Shown here: piece after piece, positions 1 through 4,310 of the stretch
Layout: each line of letters begins with the position of its first letter
How positions within the stretch are numbered: position 1 is the stretch's first letter
Source: Deltaproteobacteria bacterium
GTDB taxonomy: Bacteria; Desulfobacterota; UBA8473
Assembly (NCBI GenBank): GCA_030623035.1
Contig: JAUXFK010000203.1
Span: 1-5,308 of the forward strand
Direction of reading: 5' to 3'
Length of the DNA: 5,308 bases
Translations under genes and position numbers: made by a program
Notes under the pieces: generated by a model
Database searches by the model: none
What the model was told of the DNA's origin: nothing
What the model saw: only the letters and a program-made list of their open reading frames with translations

Positions 1-642
1 ACAAATCCCCATGCATCTGGTATCTATTTCAGCCTTGATGACAATAAGGACGTGATCATCAATCGACTGCTGGGAATCAAGACAGGGATAAGCCTTAATA
101 GAGTCCAGCGAAAACAGCCAAATGAAGATGATCAGAGAAGAATGGATTTAGCATACGAGAATCTCATTGAACTGTCAAATAGCGGAAGGCTCAATATACT
201 TGATGCTTCGGATATTGCAGACATGTCCTCTTTGGAAGTTGTTATAAGAGAAAACCTCAATAACAATCTATTTGTGGCCATTGACGGGCTGTACAACATC
301 CCGATGGGAAAAGGCAATATCCGTGATGTAAATATCGAGAGAGCAAATCGGTTGAAAGCATTGGTGGATACCGCTAATATCCCTATTATATGTACAGGTG
401 AAACAAGGAAAAGACCGGCGAACAAAAGAAGTAGAGAACTTACTATCCACGACATTATGGAAACCGGCAAGTACGCCTTCAATGCAAATGTTGTCTGGGC
501 GTTATCACCTGAAAATGCAAAGGATTTCAAGGAGGATGAAGAAGCGATTCTGAAGTTGGCATACGAAAAAAACAAGTTCAAGCACTTTACCGGATACAAC
601 AAATTGACCTTCATCAAAAAGTGTGGGCAAATAAAGGAATAA
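1..642 (+). CDS. DnaB-like replicative helicase / RecA-fold ATPase, C-terminal part (5' end outside window)
   Basis: The frame is open from base 1 to the TAA at 640-642, giving 213 visible residues. The GTG at 52 is probably not the start, because homology-like sequence (IYFSLDDNKD, like the FFSLEM region of DnaB) lies before it. In order, the visible part shows that segment, then RLLGIKTGISL (like the RLL...I.L helix of DnaB), a Walker B-like strand FVAIDGLYNI (residues about 91-100), a sensor-like strand NIPIICTGE (about 126-134, compare VPVI.LSQ), HDIMETGKYAFNANVVW (compare the DLRESG...DADVV segment of DnaB) and a closing AYEKNKF...TGYNKLTF strand. Walker A would lie to the left. The family unwinds DNA ahead of the replisome as a hexamer. 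An iteron-type initiator candidate follows 106 bp downstream, so the natural inference is a dedicated helicase for this element's replication. A related non-helicase RecA-fold ATPase is possible. No N-terminal domain can be judged. Confidence 0.75.
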   Translation, partial: TNPHASGIYFSLDDNKDVIINRLLGIKTGISLNRVQRKQPNEDDQRRMDLAYENLIELSNSGRLNILDASDIADMSSLEVVIRENLNNNLFVAIDGLYNIPMGKGNIRDVNIERANRLKALVDTANIPIICTGETRKRPANKRSRELTIHDIMETGKYAFNANVVWALSPENAKDFKEDEEAILKLAYEKNKFKHFTGYNKLTFIKKCGQIKE

Positions 643-643
643 C

Positions 644-742
644 ATGGAAAAGGAGGGTTTTGGTTATAATGTCGGCCGTCTACTTTTTTTATTAAAAATT
701 AACGTTATCCAATTGGTCGATGTTATATCCCAATCCCGGTGA
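644..742 (+). CDS. possible 32-residue small protein between helicase and initiator genes
   Basis: ATG at 644 lies one base after the helicase stop codon, with AAGGA at 634-638 five bases upstream. The frame runs 32 codons to TGA at 740-742, and this stop overlaps the GGTGAG (738-743) that serves as ribosome binding site for the initiator ATG at 749. This spacing looks like translational coupling of three genes. The peptide starts MEKEGFGYNVGRLLFLL and has a hydrophobic centre. I recognise no family, and 32 codons can stay open by chance. The same stretch contains the palindromes TAACGTTA (700-707) and CCAATTGG (709-716), a TTATCCAAT (705-713) resembling a DnaA box at 7 of 9 positions, and a TATAAT (665-670) without a convincing -35, so it may instead be a regulatory region. 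Confidence 0.3.
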   Translation: MEKEGFGYNVGRLLFLLKINVIQLVDVISQSR

Positions 743-748
743 GTATTT

Positions 749-1888
749 ATGACGGAAACGATTATAATAGGATCTACTGCAATTTATCTTGAGACACCCA
801 TAATGAAAGACTCTTATTTTATAGATAGTGATCCGGATGGGTCTCAAAATATTATGTCCGGCTATATTAGCACTGGGGTAAAAACGGAAGAATCGTTCTA
901 CTGTTCATTTTATTCCCCCGTGCTGACTACGATTTCCGGAGGTGAAATCCCGGTCATAGTAAAGGAGTTATGCCCTACACATTGTCCTGAGAACGTGATT
1001 GAACCTGTTACCAAAGAGCGACTCCATAAACAGCCGAGAGGCTACTTAAAAACAGTGGCGTCCCTTGTAGGCAGGGATAGAAATAATCGAATGCTGTGGA
1101 ATTTGCCTTATGATCAAAGATACGATCACGAGGCAGATGAAAGAGATACTATCTCCAAGAATATTGCCATCGCAGGAAATTATCTGCTTCAATTATGGCA
1201 GAGAGGGAAGGATGCCGAGGGATGGTTGGTGATAAAGAACCTGACGAAGATAGCAAGGGTCTTGGGCACAACTACCCAGAGGTTTAAACTCTATCTCATT
1301 TATCTGGGTGGATATAAATACCCAATAATCACATACAGTGACCATGAATCTCTCTTTACAAGTAAGGATCAAAGGCTATTCGATATTAAGTTCGACTACA
1401 TTAATGGAAGTAGCAGCATCTATACCCCACAAAATTCAAGGATAGGAACAAGGCATCTGAGTTTTCAGAAAGGCAGTTACGTCAAGAGGATAAGATTTAG
1501 GCCGATCTCTGAAACAAGAGATGAACTGAAGGGCAAAAAGAGAACACTGGGGAATATTCTGGTATCTGACCATTTTTTACCTTTCTGCCTTGATCTCAGT
1601 GATATGGCTTATAAATTAGCCTGCTTCACTGCCAGCAACAAACCTAAAGGGAAATACAGGGCCGATACTATAATGGAGCCAAGGTTTCTCAATCTTGACC
1701 GTCAATTAGAGACACAGGGCAAACCCAGGATCTTAGAAAGTATTAAGAAGGCCTTTCGCGAACTTGATCAAAAGGGATATATAGGGGAATGGGGATATAA
1801 CGCTGAGGGGGATCTGTTTACCTGGATGATGACTGATCGGGTTGTAAAGCATCCCGAGTTAAGGGGGAATGTTTCTGTGAAAACCTAA
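749..1888 (+). CDS. putative replication initiator protein (iteron-associated), 379 aa
   Basis: The start is ATG 749, with GGTGAG at 738-743 placed five bases upstream. The product is a soluble, charged protein without signal peptide or membrane segments. I do not recognise the family with certainty. The initiator call rests on three points: the gene ends inside the first of three tandem 21-bp iterons (stop TAA 1886-1888), it follows a DnaB-like helicase gene, and two regions look like winged-helix DNA-binding modules. These regions are about residues 158-196 (WLVIKNLTKIARVLGTTTQR then LYLIYLGGYKYP) and about 268-361 (a helix-rich start ending YKLACFTASNK, then PRILESIKKAFRELDQKGYI and the wing-like GEWGYNAEGDLFTWM). 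Two winged helices in tandem are the usual build of Rep proteins that bind iterons and recruit helicase. The first 110 residues are unlike anything I can name. An alternative is a transcriptional regulator, but the iterons favour Rep. Confidence 0.6.
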   Translation: MTETIIIGSTAIYLETPIMKDSYFIDSDPDGSQNIMSGYISTGVKTEESFYCSFYSPVLTTISGGEIPVIVKELCPTHCPENVIEPVTKERLHKQPRGYLKTVASLVGRDRNNRMLWNLPYDQRYDHEADERDTISKNIAIAGNYLLQLWQRGKDAEGWLVIKNLTKIARVLGTTTQRFKLYLIYLGGYKYPIITYSDHESLFTSKDQRLFDIKFDYINGSSSIYTPQNSRIGTRHLSFQKGSYVKRIRFRPISETRDELKGKKRTLGNILVSDHFLPFCLDLSDMAYKLACFTASNKPKGKYRADTIMEPRFLNLDRQLETQGKPRILESIKKAFRELDQKGYIGEWGYNAEGDLFTWMMTDRVVKHPELRGNVSVKT

Positions 1889-1941
1889 CACTTATACGAG
1901 AAAACCTAACACTTATACGGAAAAACCTAACACTTATACGA
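1879..1941 (+). repeat. three tandem 21-bp iterons (probable initiator binding sites, oriV)
   Basis: Three head-to-tail copies start at 1879, 1900 and 1921 with an exact 21-bp period. All share AAAACCTAACACTTATACG and differ only at the first base (G, G, A) and last base (A, G, A) of the unit. The period is two helical turns, so bound proteins would sit on one DNA face. This matches the usual 17-22 bp iterons of plasmid origins. The first copy supplies the last codons and stop of the putative initiator gene. There are no spacers between copies, which rules out a CRISPR array. Confidence 0.8.
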
Positions 1942-1971
1942 CCGGGGAGTTTATTTATGCTGTTATTTCAC

Positions 1972-1991
1972 CAAGTCACAACTTGTTTTTT
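1972..1991 (+). terminator. weak intrinsic terminator candidate after the initiator gene
   Basis: CAAGT (1972-1976), a CACA loop and ACTTG (1981-1985) form a 5-bp stem followed directly by six T (1986-1991). The layout is that of a rho-independent terminator, but the stem is short and A/T-rich, so it would be weak. Confidence 0.35.
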
Positions 1992-1999
1992 GCCTATAA

Positions 2000-2016
2000 A
2001 TATCTTATAAAGATAT
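2000..2016. repeat. AT-only inverted repeat in origin region
   Basis: ATATCTT (2000-2006) and AAGATAT (2010-2016) are perfect inverted copies around a 3-base ATA centre. In DNA this could be an operator or part of an easily melted origin segment. It is too A/T-rich to be a strong RNA hairpin. Confidence 0.4.
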
Positions 2017-2028
2017 ATAATCAGAGAT

Positions 2029-2055
2029 TAGACCCTTCACTCTGTTTCGGGTCTA
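2029..2055. repeat. 7-bp inverted repeat TAGACCC / GGGTCTA
   Basis: TAGACCC (2029-2035) and GGGTCTA (2049-2055) are perfect inverted copies separated by 13 bases. No T-run follows on either strand, so an operator or structured origin element is more likely than a terminator. Confidence 0.45.
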
Positions 2056-2163
2056 TATCAGATAAATATATTTGAGATTTGATTAGTTCAGAATGTTTAG
2101 ATCGGATATTATTTCAAAAAACATCAAACAAGGCAAACATTAACAGGGAGTGTTGCTTGAGAA

Positions 2164-2283
2164 ATGAAACGCCCGTTTTTCATCAGAAAATGGCCGGATT
2201 TAGGATATAAATTATATAAACATTGGGGAAGGTGGTCTTTGCTCCAAAACTCCTGGAGCCGTGTCTGTTTGTGCAGCACATGA
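2164..2283 (+). CDS. doubtful 39-residue ORF upstream of excisionase gene
   Basis: ATG 2164 opens a 39-codon frame ending at TGA 2281-2283, directly after an in-frame TGA at 2158-2160. The peptide is basic and rich in Trp, Lys and Arg (MKRPFFIRKW at the start). There is only a poor ribosome binding site (GGGA at about 2146-2149, too far away) and no visible codon bias. I recognise no family and consider it more likely chance than gene. It is listed because the region is otherwise empty. Confidence 0.12.
   Translation: MKRPFFIRKWPDLGYKLYKHWGRWSLLQNSWSRVCLCST
2241..2259. repeat. hairpin GCTCCA / TGGAGC in leader of xis-int
   Basis: GCTCCA (2241-2246) and TGGAGC (2254-2259) form a perfect 6-bp, GC-rich stem with a 7-base loop. 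No T-run follows. It may be a leader RNA structure or a protein-binding palindrome upstream of the excisionase gene. Confidence 0.4.
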
Positions 2284-2298
2284 AAAGGAAAAGGAGTT

Positions 2299-2318
2299 AA
2301 CCCTTTATACGGAGGGTT
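2299..2318 (+). promoter_or_regulatory. hairpin with iteron-like loop, upstream of excisionase gene
   Basis: AACCCT (2299-2304) pairs with AGGGTT (2313-2318), leaving the loop TTATACGG (2305-2312). TTATACGGA at 2305-2313 matches the junction of iterons 2 and 3 (1913-1921) exactly. The 3' stem arm also contains the ribosome-binding-site-like GGAGGG (2311-2316). It is either a degenerate initiator binding site or an RNA hairpin that masks that site. Confidence 0.4.
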
Positions 2319-2347
2319 TATATGGAAAGTTAGAGAGGTAATGGAAA

Positions 2348-2572
2348 TTGGCTAATGACGATAAGTATTTAAAAGAAAATGAAAATATTTTAACTGTAAA
2401 GGAGGTATCGGAGTTATTAAGGGTTCACCGTTCAACAGTGTCTAGATATGCTAAGTCCGGTGAATTGAAGAGTTATCAAATAGGAAATCGCAGACTGTTC
2501 AAGTTTATTGATGTTTGTTCGTTCTTTGAAAATCAGGTTGCTCTGGAATACGTTTCTGGAAAGGAGGAGTAA
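2348..2572 (+). CDS. small helix-turn-helix DNA-binding protein, excisionase-like
   Basis: This 74-residue protein is almost entirely one MerR/excisionase-type winged HTH (HTH_17-like). The helix LTVKEVSELLRVHRSTVSRY (about 15-34) is followed by the AKSGELKSYQIGNRRLFK wing (about 35-52) and a final helix. The pattern 'TVKEVSELL.V...TV.RY...GEL...I..RR.F' is the classic excisionase-family signature. The start is TTG 2348, with AGAGGT at 2334-2339 eight bases upstream. The nearby ATGs at 2322 and 2341 are in other frames and close after 3 and 4 codons. The stop TAA (2570-2572) touches the ATG of the integrase gene, so the two are surely cotranscribed and translationally coupled. The likely role is a recombination directionality factor that bends attachment-site DNA and favours excision. 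It may also repress its own promoter. Confidence 0.75.
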   Translation: MANDDKYLKENENILTVKEVSELLRVHRSTVSRYAKSGELKSYQIGNRRLFKFIDVCSFFENQVALEYVSGKEE

Positions 2573-2845
2573 ATGGCCACCGTTGGTATCCAGAAACGTA
2601 AGAGACAAAATCGAAACAGTTATATTGTTACTTACAAAGACTCTGCCGGTCAAAGGAAATATTACAAGACATTCCGAAAGCAGAGGGATGCTCAGCAATC
2701 AGCCAATGAGTTGCGGGCTTTGCTTGATGCTGGTAAAATTACAGAGTTAAATAAATCAAAAGCAAAGACCAATTTGTTGAGATTTGAAGAGGTAAGTGAT
2801 CTCTTGATGGCTAAATGGGAAAAAAACTTAGCGATGGAGAATTAA
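2573..2845 (+). CDS. tyrosine recombinase/integrase, N-terminal part (arm-binding domain) before -1 frameshift
   Basis: ATG 2573 follows the excisionase stop without a gap and has a strong AAGGAGGAG at 2561-2569. Ninety codons end at TAA 2843-2845. Residues 1 to about 58 form a basic N-terminal arm-type domain (MATVGIQKRK, then SYIVTYKDSAGQRKYYKTF and a basic helix RKQRDAQQSANEL), as in phage integrases that bind arm sites. From about residue 70 (FEEVSDLLMAKWEK) the core-binding SAM-like domain starts, but it breaks off. Its continuation, LSDGELRKNTIEEYCYRLK, lies in the -1 frame from 2827. Reading A AAA AAC (2821-2827) with a -1 slip would join both parts into an integrase of about 383 residues, normal for the family. 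Either one A is missing from a run of 7, the gene is truly broken, or the frame is shifted during expression. Confidence 0.7.
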   Translation: MATVGIQKRKRQNRNSYIVTYKDSAGQRKYYKTFRKQRDAQQSANELRALLDAGKITELNKSKAKTNLLRFEEVSDLLMAKWEKNLAMEN

Positions 2846-3723
2846 GAAAGAACACTATTGAAGAATATTGCTACAGGCTAAAGAAGATAGGGCGGGTATT
2901 TGATAAGCGGTTGATCTGTGAAATCTCATTCGATGATATAGAGAACTACCGCTACACAATTACCCAAGAGTTTTCAAATATTACATCCAACAGAGACCTT
3001 TTTATTATAAAACAGGTCTTTTTGTATGGCTTAGAATTAAATGCTATCAAGGATAATCCTGCGGAGCGTATAAATTACCTCAGCGAAAAGGCGCATGAAA
3101 GAAACAAATTTTTGATGCCAGCAGAGATTAACAGGTTGATAGAAGCAAGTCAGGGAGTAAGGTCAAAGCACTCTCTTCCTGCCATGATTTATTTAGCGGT
3201 TGAACATGGCTGTTCAAAACAGGAAATATTGTCCTTGAAGTGGGCTGATATCAACTTTGATTTTGAAGGCATAGGAATAATACGTTTTTTCAGAACCAAA
3301 AATAGTAAGGAACGTACTGATTACCTTATGCCACGCACTAAGGAGGCTTTGCTACAATGGCAAAAACATCAGCAGGGGATGCGTCATAGGAAAAAAATTG
3401 ATGATGTGAATTCAGACTTGGTCTTCTGTAGGTTGAACGGCTCTCCGATTAAAAGGTTCGATAAATCTTGGCGGGAGACCCGAAAAATTGCTGGGTTTCA
3501 TGACTTACATTTTCACGATTTGAGGCATACCTTTTGTTCTAACCTTCTTTTATCTGGCGCTGATCTGAAGGATGTCAAGGAAATGATAGGGCATAAAGAC
3601 TTGTCAATGACCGATCGATACTCTCATCTTACCATTTCACGTAATCTAGCCAAACAGCAAGAATTGGCGAAGTTATATGCCAATGGTAATGGAGATAAGA
3701 AAAACTTAGTGGGGAACACATAG
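2815..3723 (+). CDS. tyrosine recombinase/integrase, core-binding and catalytic domains after frameshift
   Basis: This is the main part of the integrase in frame -1 relative to the N-terminal part. ATG 2815 is the first codon after an in-frame TAA (2812-2814), but the nearest ribosome-binding-like GAGGT (2789-2793) is about 21 bases away, so independent initiation looks poor. Numbering from that ATG, the SAM-like core-binding domain is about 1-90 and the catalytic domain about 98-280. Catalytic signatures are a beta-hairpin Lys (RTKNSKERTDYLMP, 160-173), HDLRH with H234 and R237, GH with H260, and the nucleophile Y269 in MTDRYSHL. The first catalytic Arg is missing: the TG.R..E motif reads HGCSKQE (131-137), with Ser at 134. 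The C-terminus ends 83 bp from tRNA-Pro, convergent with it, so this enzyme is the probable integrase for that site. The Ser could be a subfamily trait or an inactivating change. Confidence 0.8.
   Translation: MGKKLSDGELRKNTIEEYCYRLKKIGRVFDKRLICEISFDDIENYRYTITQEFSNITSNRDLFIIKQVFLYGLELNAIKDNPAERINYLSEKAHERNKFLMPAEINRLIEASQGVRSKHSLPAMIYLAVEHGCSKQEILSLKWADINFDFEGIGIIRFFRTKNSKERTDYLMPRTKEALLQWQKHQQGMRHRKKIDDVNSDLVFCRLNGSPIKRFDKSWRETRKIAGFHDLHFHDLRHTFCSNLLLSGADLKDVKEMIGHKDLSMTDRYSHLTISRNLAKQQELAKLYANGNGDKKNLVGNT
2820..2827 (+). other. A7 run / A AAA AAC slippery heptamer at the integrase frame break
   Basis: Seven A (2820-2826) followed by C. In the frame of the N-terminal part, the codons are GAA AAA AAC, that is the heptamer A AAA AAC at 2821-2827, where both tRNAs can re-pair after a -1 slip. 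The new frame then reads CTT AGC GAT and continues the integrase. The zero frame stops 16 bases later at 2843. Such a site supports programmed frameshifting or polymerase slippage, but an indel in a homopolymer looks the same. Confidence 0.5.
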
Positions 3724-3731
3724 GGAACACA
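3712..3731 (+). repeat. pair of 9-bp direct repeats, 11 bp apart, at integrase stop codon
   Basis: GGGAACACA occurs at 3712-3720 and again at 3723-3731, a period of 11 bp (one helical turn), overlapping the stop codon TAG 3721-3723. Short phased repeats between an integrase gene and its tRNA target are typical of integrase arm sites or excisionase sites. Here this is inferred from position only. Confidence 0.4.
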
Positions 3732-3755
3732 GAAGGATAAAACAGGGCATTTTAC

Positions 3756-3798
3756 ATAGAAACAGCAGATTAGCCTCTCTCTAACCTGCTGTTTCTAT
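3756..3798. terminator. strong hairpin between integrase and tRNA-Pro, probable bidirectional terminator
   Basis: ATAGAAACAGCAG (3756-3768) and CTGCTGTTTCTAT (3786-3798) are perfect 13-bp inverted copies. After one A/C mismatch the stem continues with TTAG (3770-3773) and CTAA (3781-3784), leaving a 7-base loop. It sits between two convergent genes and starts 8 bases from the tRNA CCA end. Neither side has a classic T-run (the plus strand continues TGACTTTATGG), so termination efficiency is uncertain. A recombination-related palindrome is the alternative. Confidence 0.55.
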
Positions 3799-3806
3799 TG
3801 ACTTTA

Positions 3807-3883
3807 TGGTCGGGACGACTGGATTTGAACCAGCGACCCCCTGAACCCCATTCAGGTGCGCTACCAAGCTGCGCTACGTCCCG
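3807..3883 (-). tRNA. tRNA-Pro (anticodon GGG), with encoded CCA; integration target
   Basis: On the minus strand, a 77-nt cloverleaf is complete. The acceptor stem is CGGGACG (3883-3877) with CGTCCCG (3817-3811), the discriminator is A (3810), and CCA is encoded at 3809-3807. The D arm contains AGCTTGGTAGCGC, the anticodon stem is CCTGA/TCAGG with loop ATGGGGT giving anticodon GGG, and the T arm has CTGGTTCAAATCCAG. C1-G72 is usual for bacterial tRNA-Pro. The gene begins 16 bases after the stop of the MerR-family gene, so it is probably cotranscribed with it or driven from inside it. Its 3' end faces the element's integrase. The gene is intact, so the attachment identity segment most likely lies in its 3' half. 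No second copy of that segment exists in this window. Confidence 0.95.
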
Positions 3884-3899
3884 ATAAGATTGTCAGGAT

Positions 3900-4283
3900 T
3901 TACTCCAGAATGTCTCTTATTACCTTCAACTCGTTCTTTATGTCATCCAACAGTTCTCTATATTCCTCTCCGGAAAGAGTAAATTTTGCCTCTCTATCCT
4001 CTTGGGAACTGGACTTCCTGAGCTTCTTCTTGGCCCCGGCTATGGTAAATTTCTCATTGTAAAGCAGGTTTTTTATCTCTAATATTGATTCCAGGTCTTT
4101 TCGTCTGTAGAGTCTCTGCCTGGACTTGGTGCGAGAAGGCTTGACCAGGTTAAATTCGGACTCCCAATACCTCAAGACGTATGGTTCTACACCAACAATA
4201 TCGCTTACTTCCCCTATCTTGAAATATAGTTTATCAGGTATGCCTAAACCCCTTTGGTCTGCCCCTTGCTCTTTGTCTTTCAT
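3900..4283 (-). CDS. MerR-family transcriptional regulator, short conserved type next to ihfA
   Basis: The ATG at 4283-4281 gives a 127-residue protein. A TTG at 4373 would add 30 residues with a hydrophobic stretch, but its Shine-Dalgarno is only about two bases away and the added part is unlike the family, so I chose the ATG. Residues 19-63 are a MerR winged HTH: YFKIGEVSDIVGVEPYVLRYW, then ESEF and the wing KPSRTKSRQRLYRRKDLESI. A helical region and a predicted coiled coil at the C-terminus (about 104-127, SGEEYRELLDDIKNELKVI) would support dimerisation. No metal- or ligand-binding Cys cluster is visible, and no effector domain. From memory, such short MerR proteins follow pheT-ihfA in deltaproteobacterial genomes, and the target genes are unknown to me. 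The stop lies 16 bases before tRNA-Pro. Confidence 0.85.
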   Translation of the reverse strand: MKDKEQGADQRGLGIPDKLYFKIGEVSDIVGVEPYVLRYWESEFNLVKPSRTKSRQRLYRRKDLESILEIKNLLYNEKFTIAGAKKKLRKSSSQEDREAKFTLSGEEYRELLDDIKNELKVIRDILE

Positions 4284-4310
4284 TTTATCTCTTTGAACTG
4301 TAAAAGTCAA
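4282..4310 (-). promoter_or_regulatory. sigma-70-like promoter match overlapping the MerR-family start codon
   Basis: On the minus strand, TTGACT (4310-4305), a 17-base spacer and TAAAAT (4287-4282) form a near-consensus promoter. However, the -10 overlaps the ATG at 4283, so transcripts would start inside the gene. It could drive tRNA-Pro separately or be a chance match. Confidence 0.3.

Larger units (their letters stand above)
1942..2347. other. non-coding probable origin / control region between iterons and excisionase gene
   Basis: This stretch of about 400 bases has no convincing gene. Its left half (about 1986-2125) is strongly AT-rich, with runs such as TATAAATATC and ATAAATATATTT (including the palindrome AAATATATTT at 2064-2073), and directly follows the iterons. 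That is where a DNA-unwinding element would be expected. It holds several hairpins listed separately (1972-1991, 2000-2016, 2029-2055, 2241-2259, 2299-2318). I see no good DnaA box and no consensus sigma-70 promoter for the xis-int pair. A 39-codon frame at 2164-2283 is open but lacks a good ribosome binding site. Confidence 0.5.

Noticed and set aside
132..617. Long open frame on the minus strand opposite the helicase gene
   Set aside because: The plus-strand frame has clear DnaB-like motifs. The antisense frame shows no recognisable domain and is a shadow of it.
642..670. TATAAT at 665-670 as promoter of the initiator gene
   Set aside because: No acceptable -35 hexamer lies 16-18 bases upstream, and the extended -10 TG is one base out of place.
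1879..1941. CRISPR-like repeat cluster
   Set aside because: The three copies are directly tandem with a 21-bp period and no spacers, and no cas genes are nearby. Iterons explain them.
1957..2010. 17-codon ORF after the iterons with GGGGAG upstream
   Set aside because: Very short, runs through the terminator-like hairpin and the AT-rich repeat, and has no recognisable product.
2432..2750. Overlapping open frames on both strands across the xis/int junction
   Set aside because: They overlap the well-supported HTH protein and the integrase N-terminus in other frames, and have no ribosome sites or recognisable domains.
1..3806. Second copy of the tRNA-Pro 3' segment (other att site)
   Set aside because: I looked for the GGATTTGAACCAG segment to the left of the tRNA and did not find it, so the other end must be outside the window.
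3856..4062. Plus-strand open frame across the tRNA and MerR-family gene
   Set aside because: It starts inside the tRNA and runs antisense to a clear MerR HTH protein, with no supporting signals.
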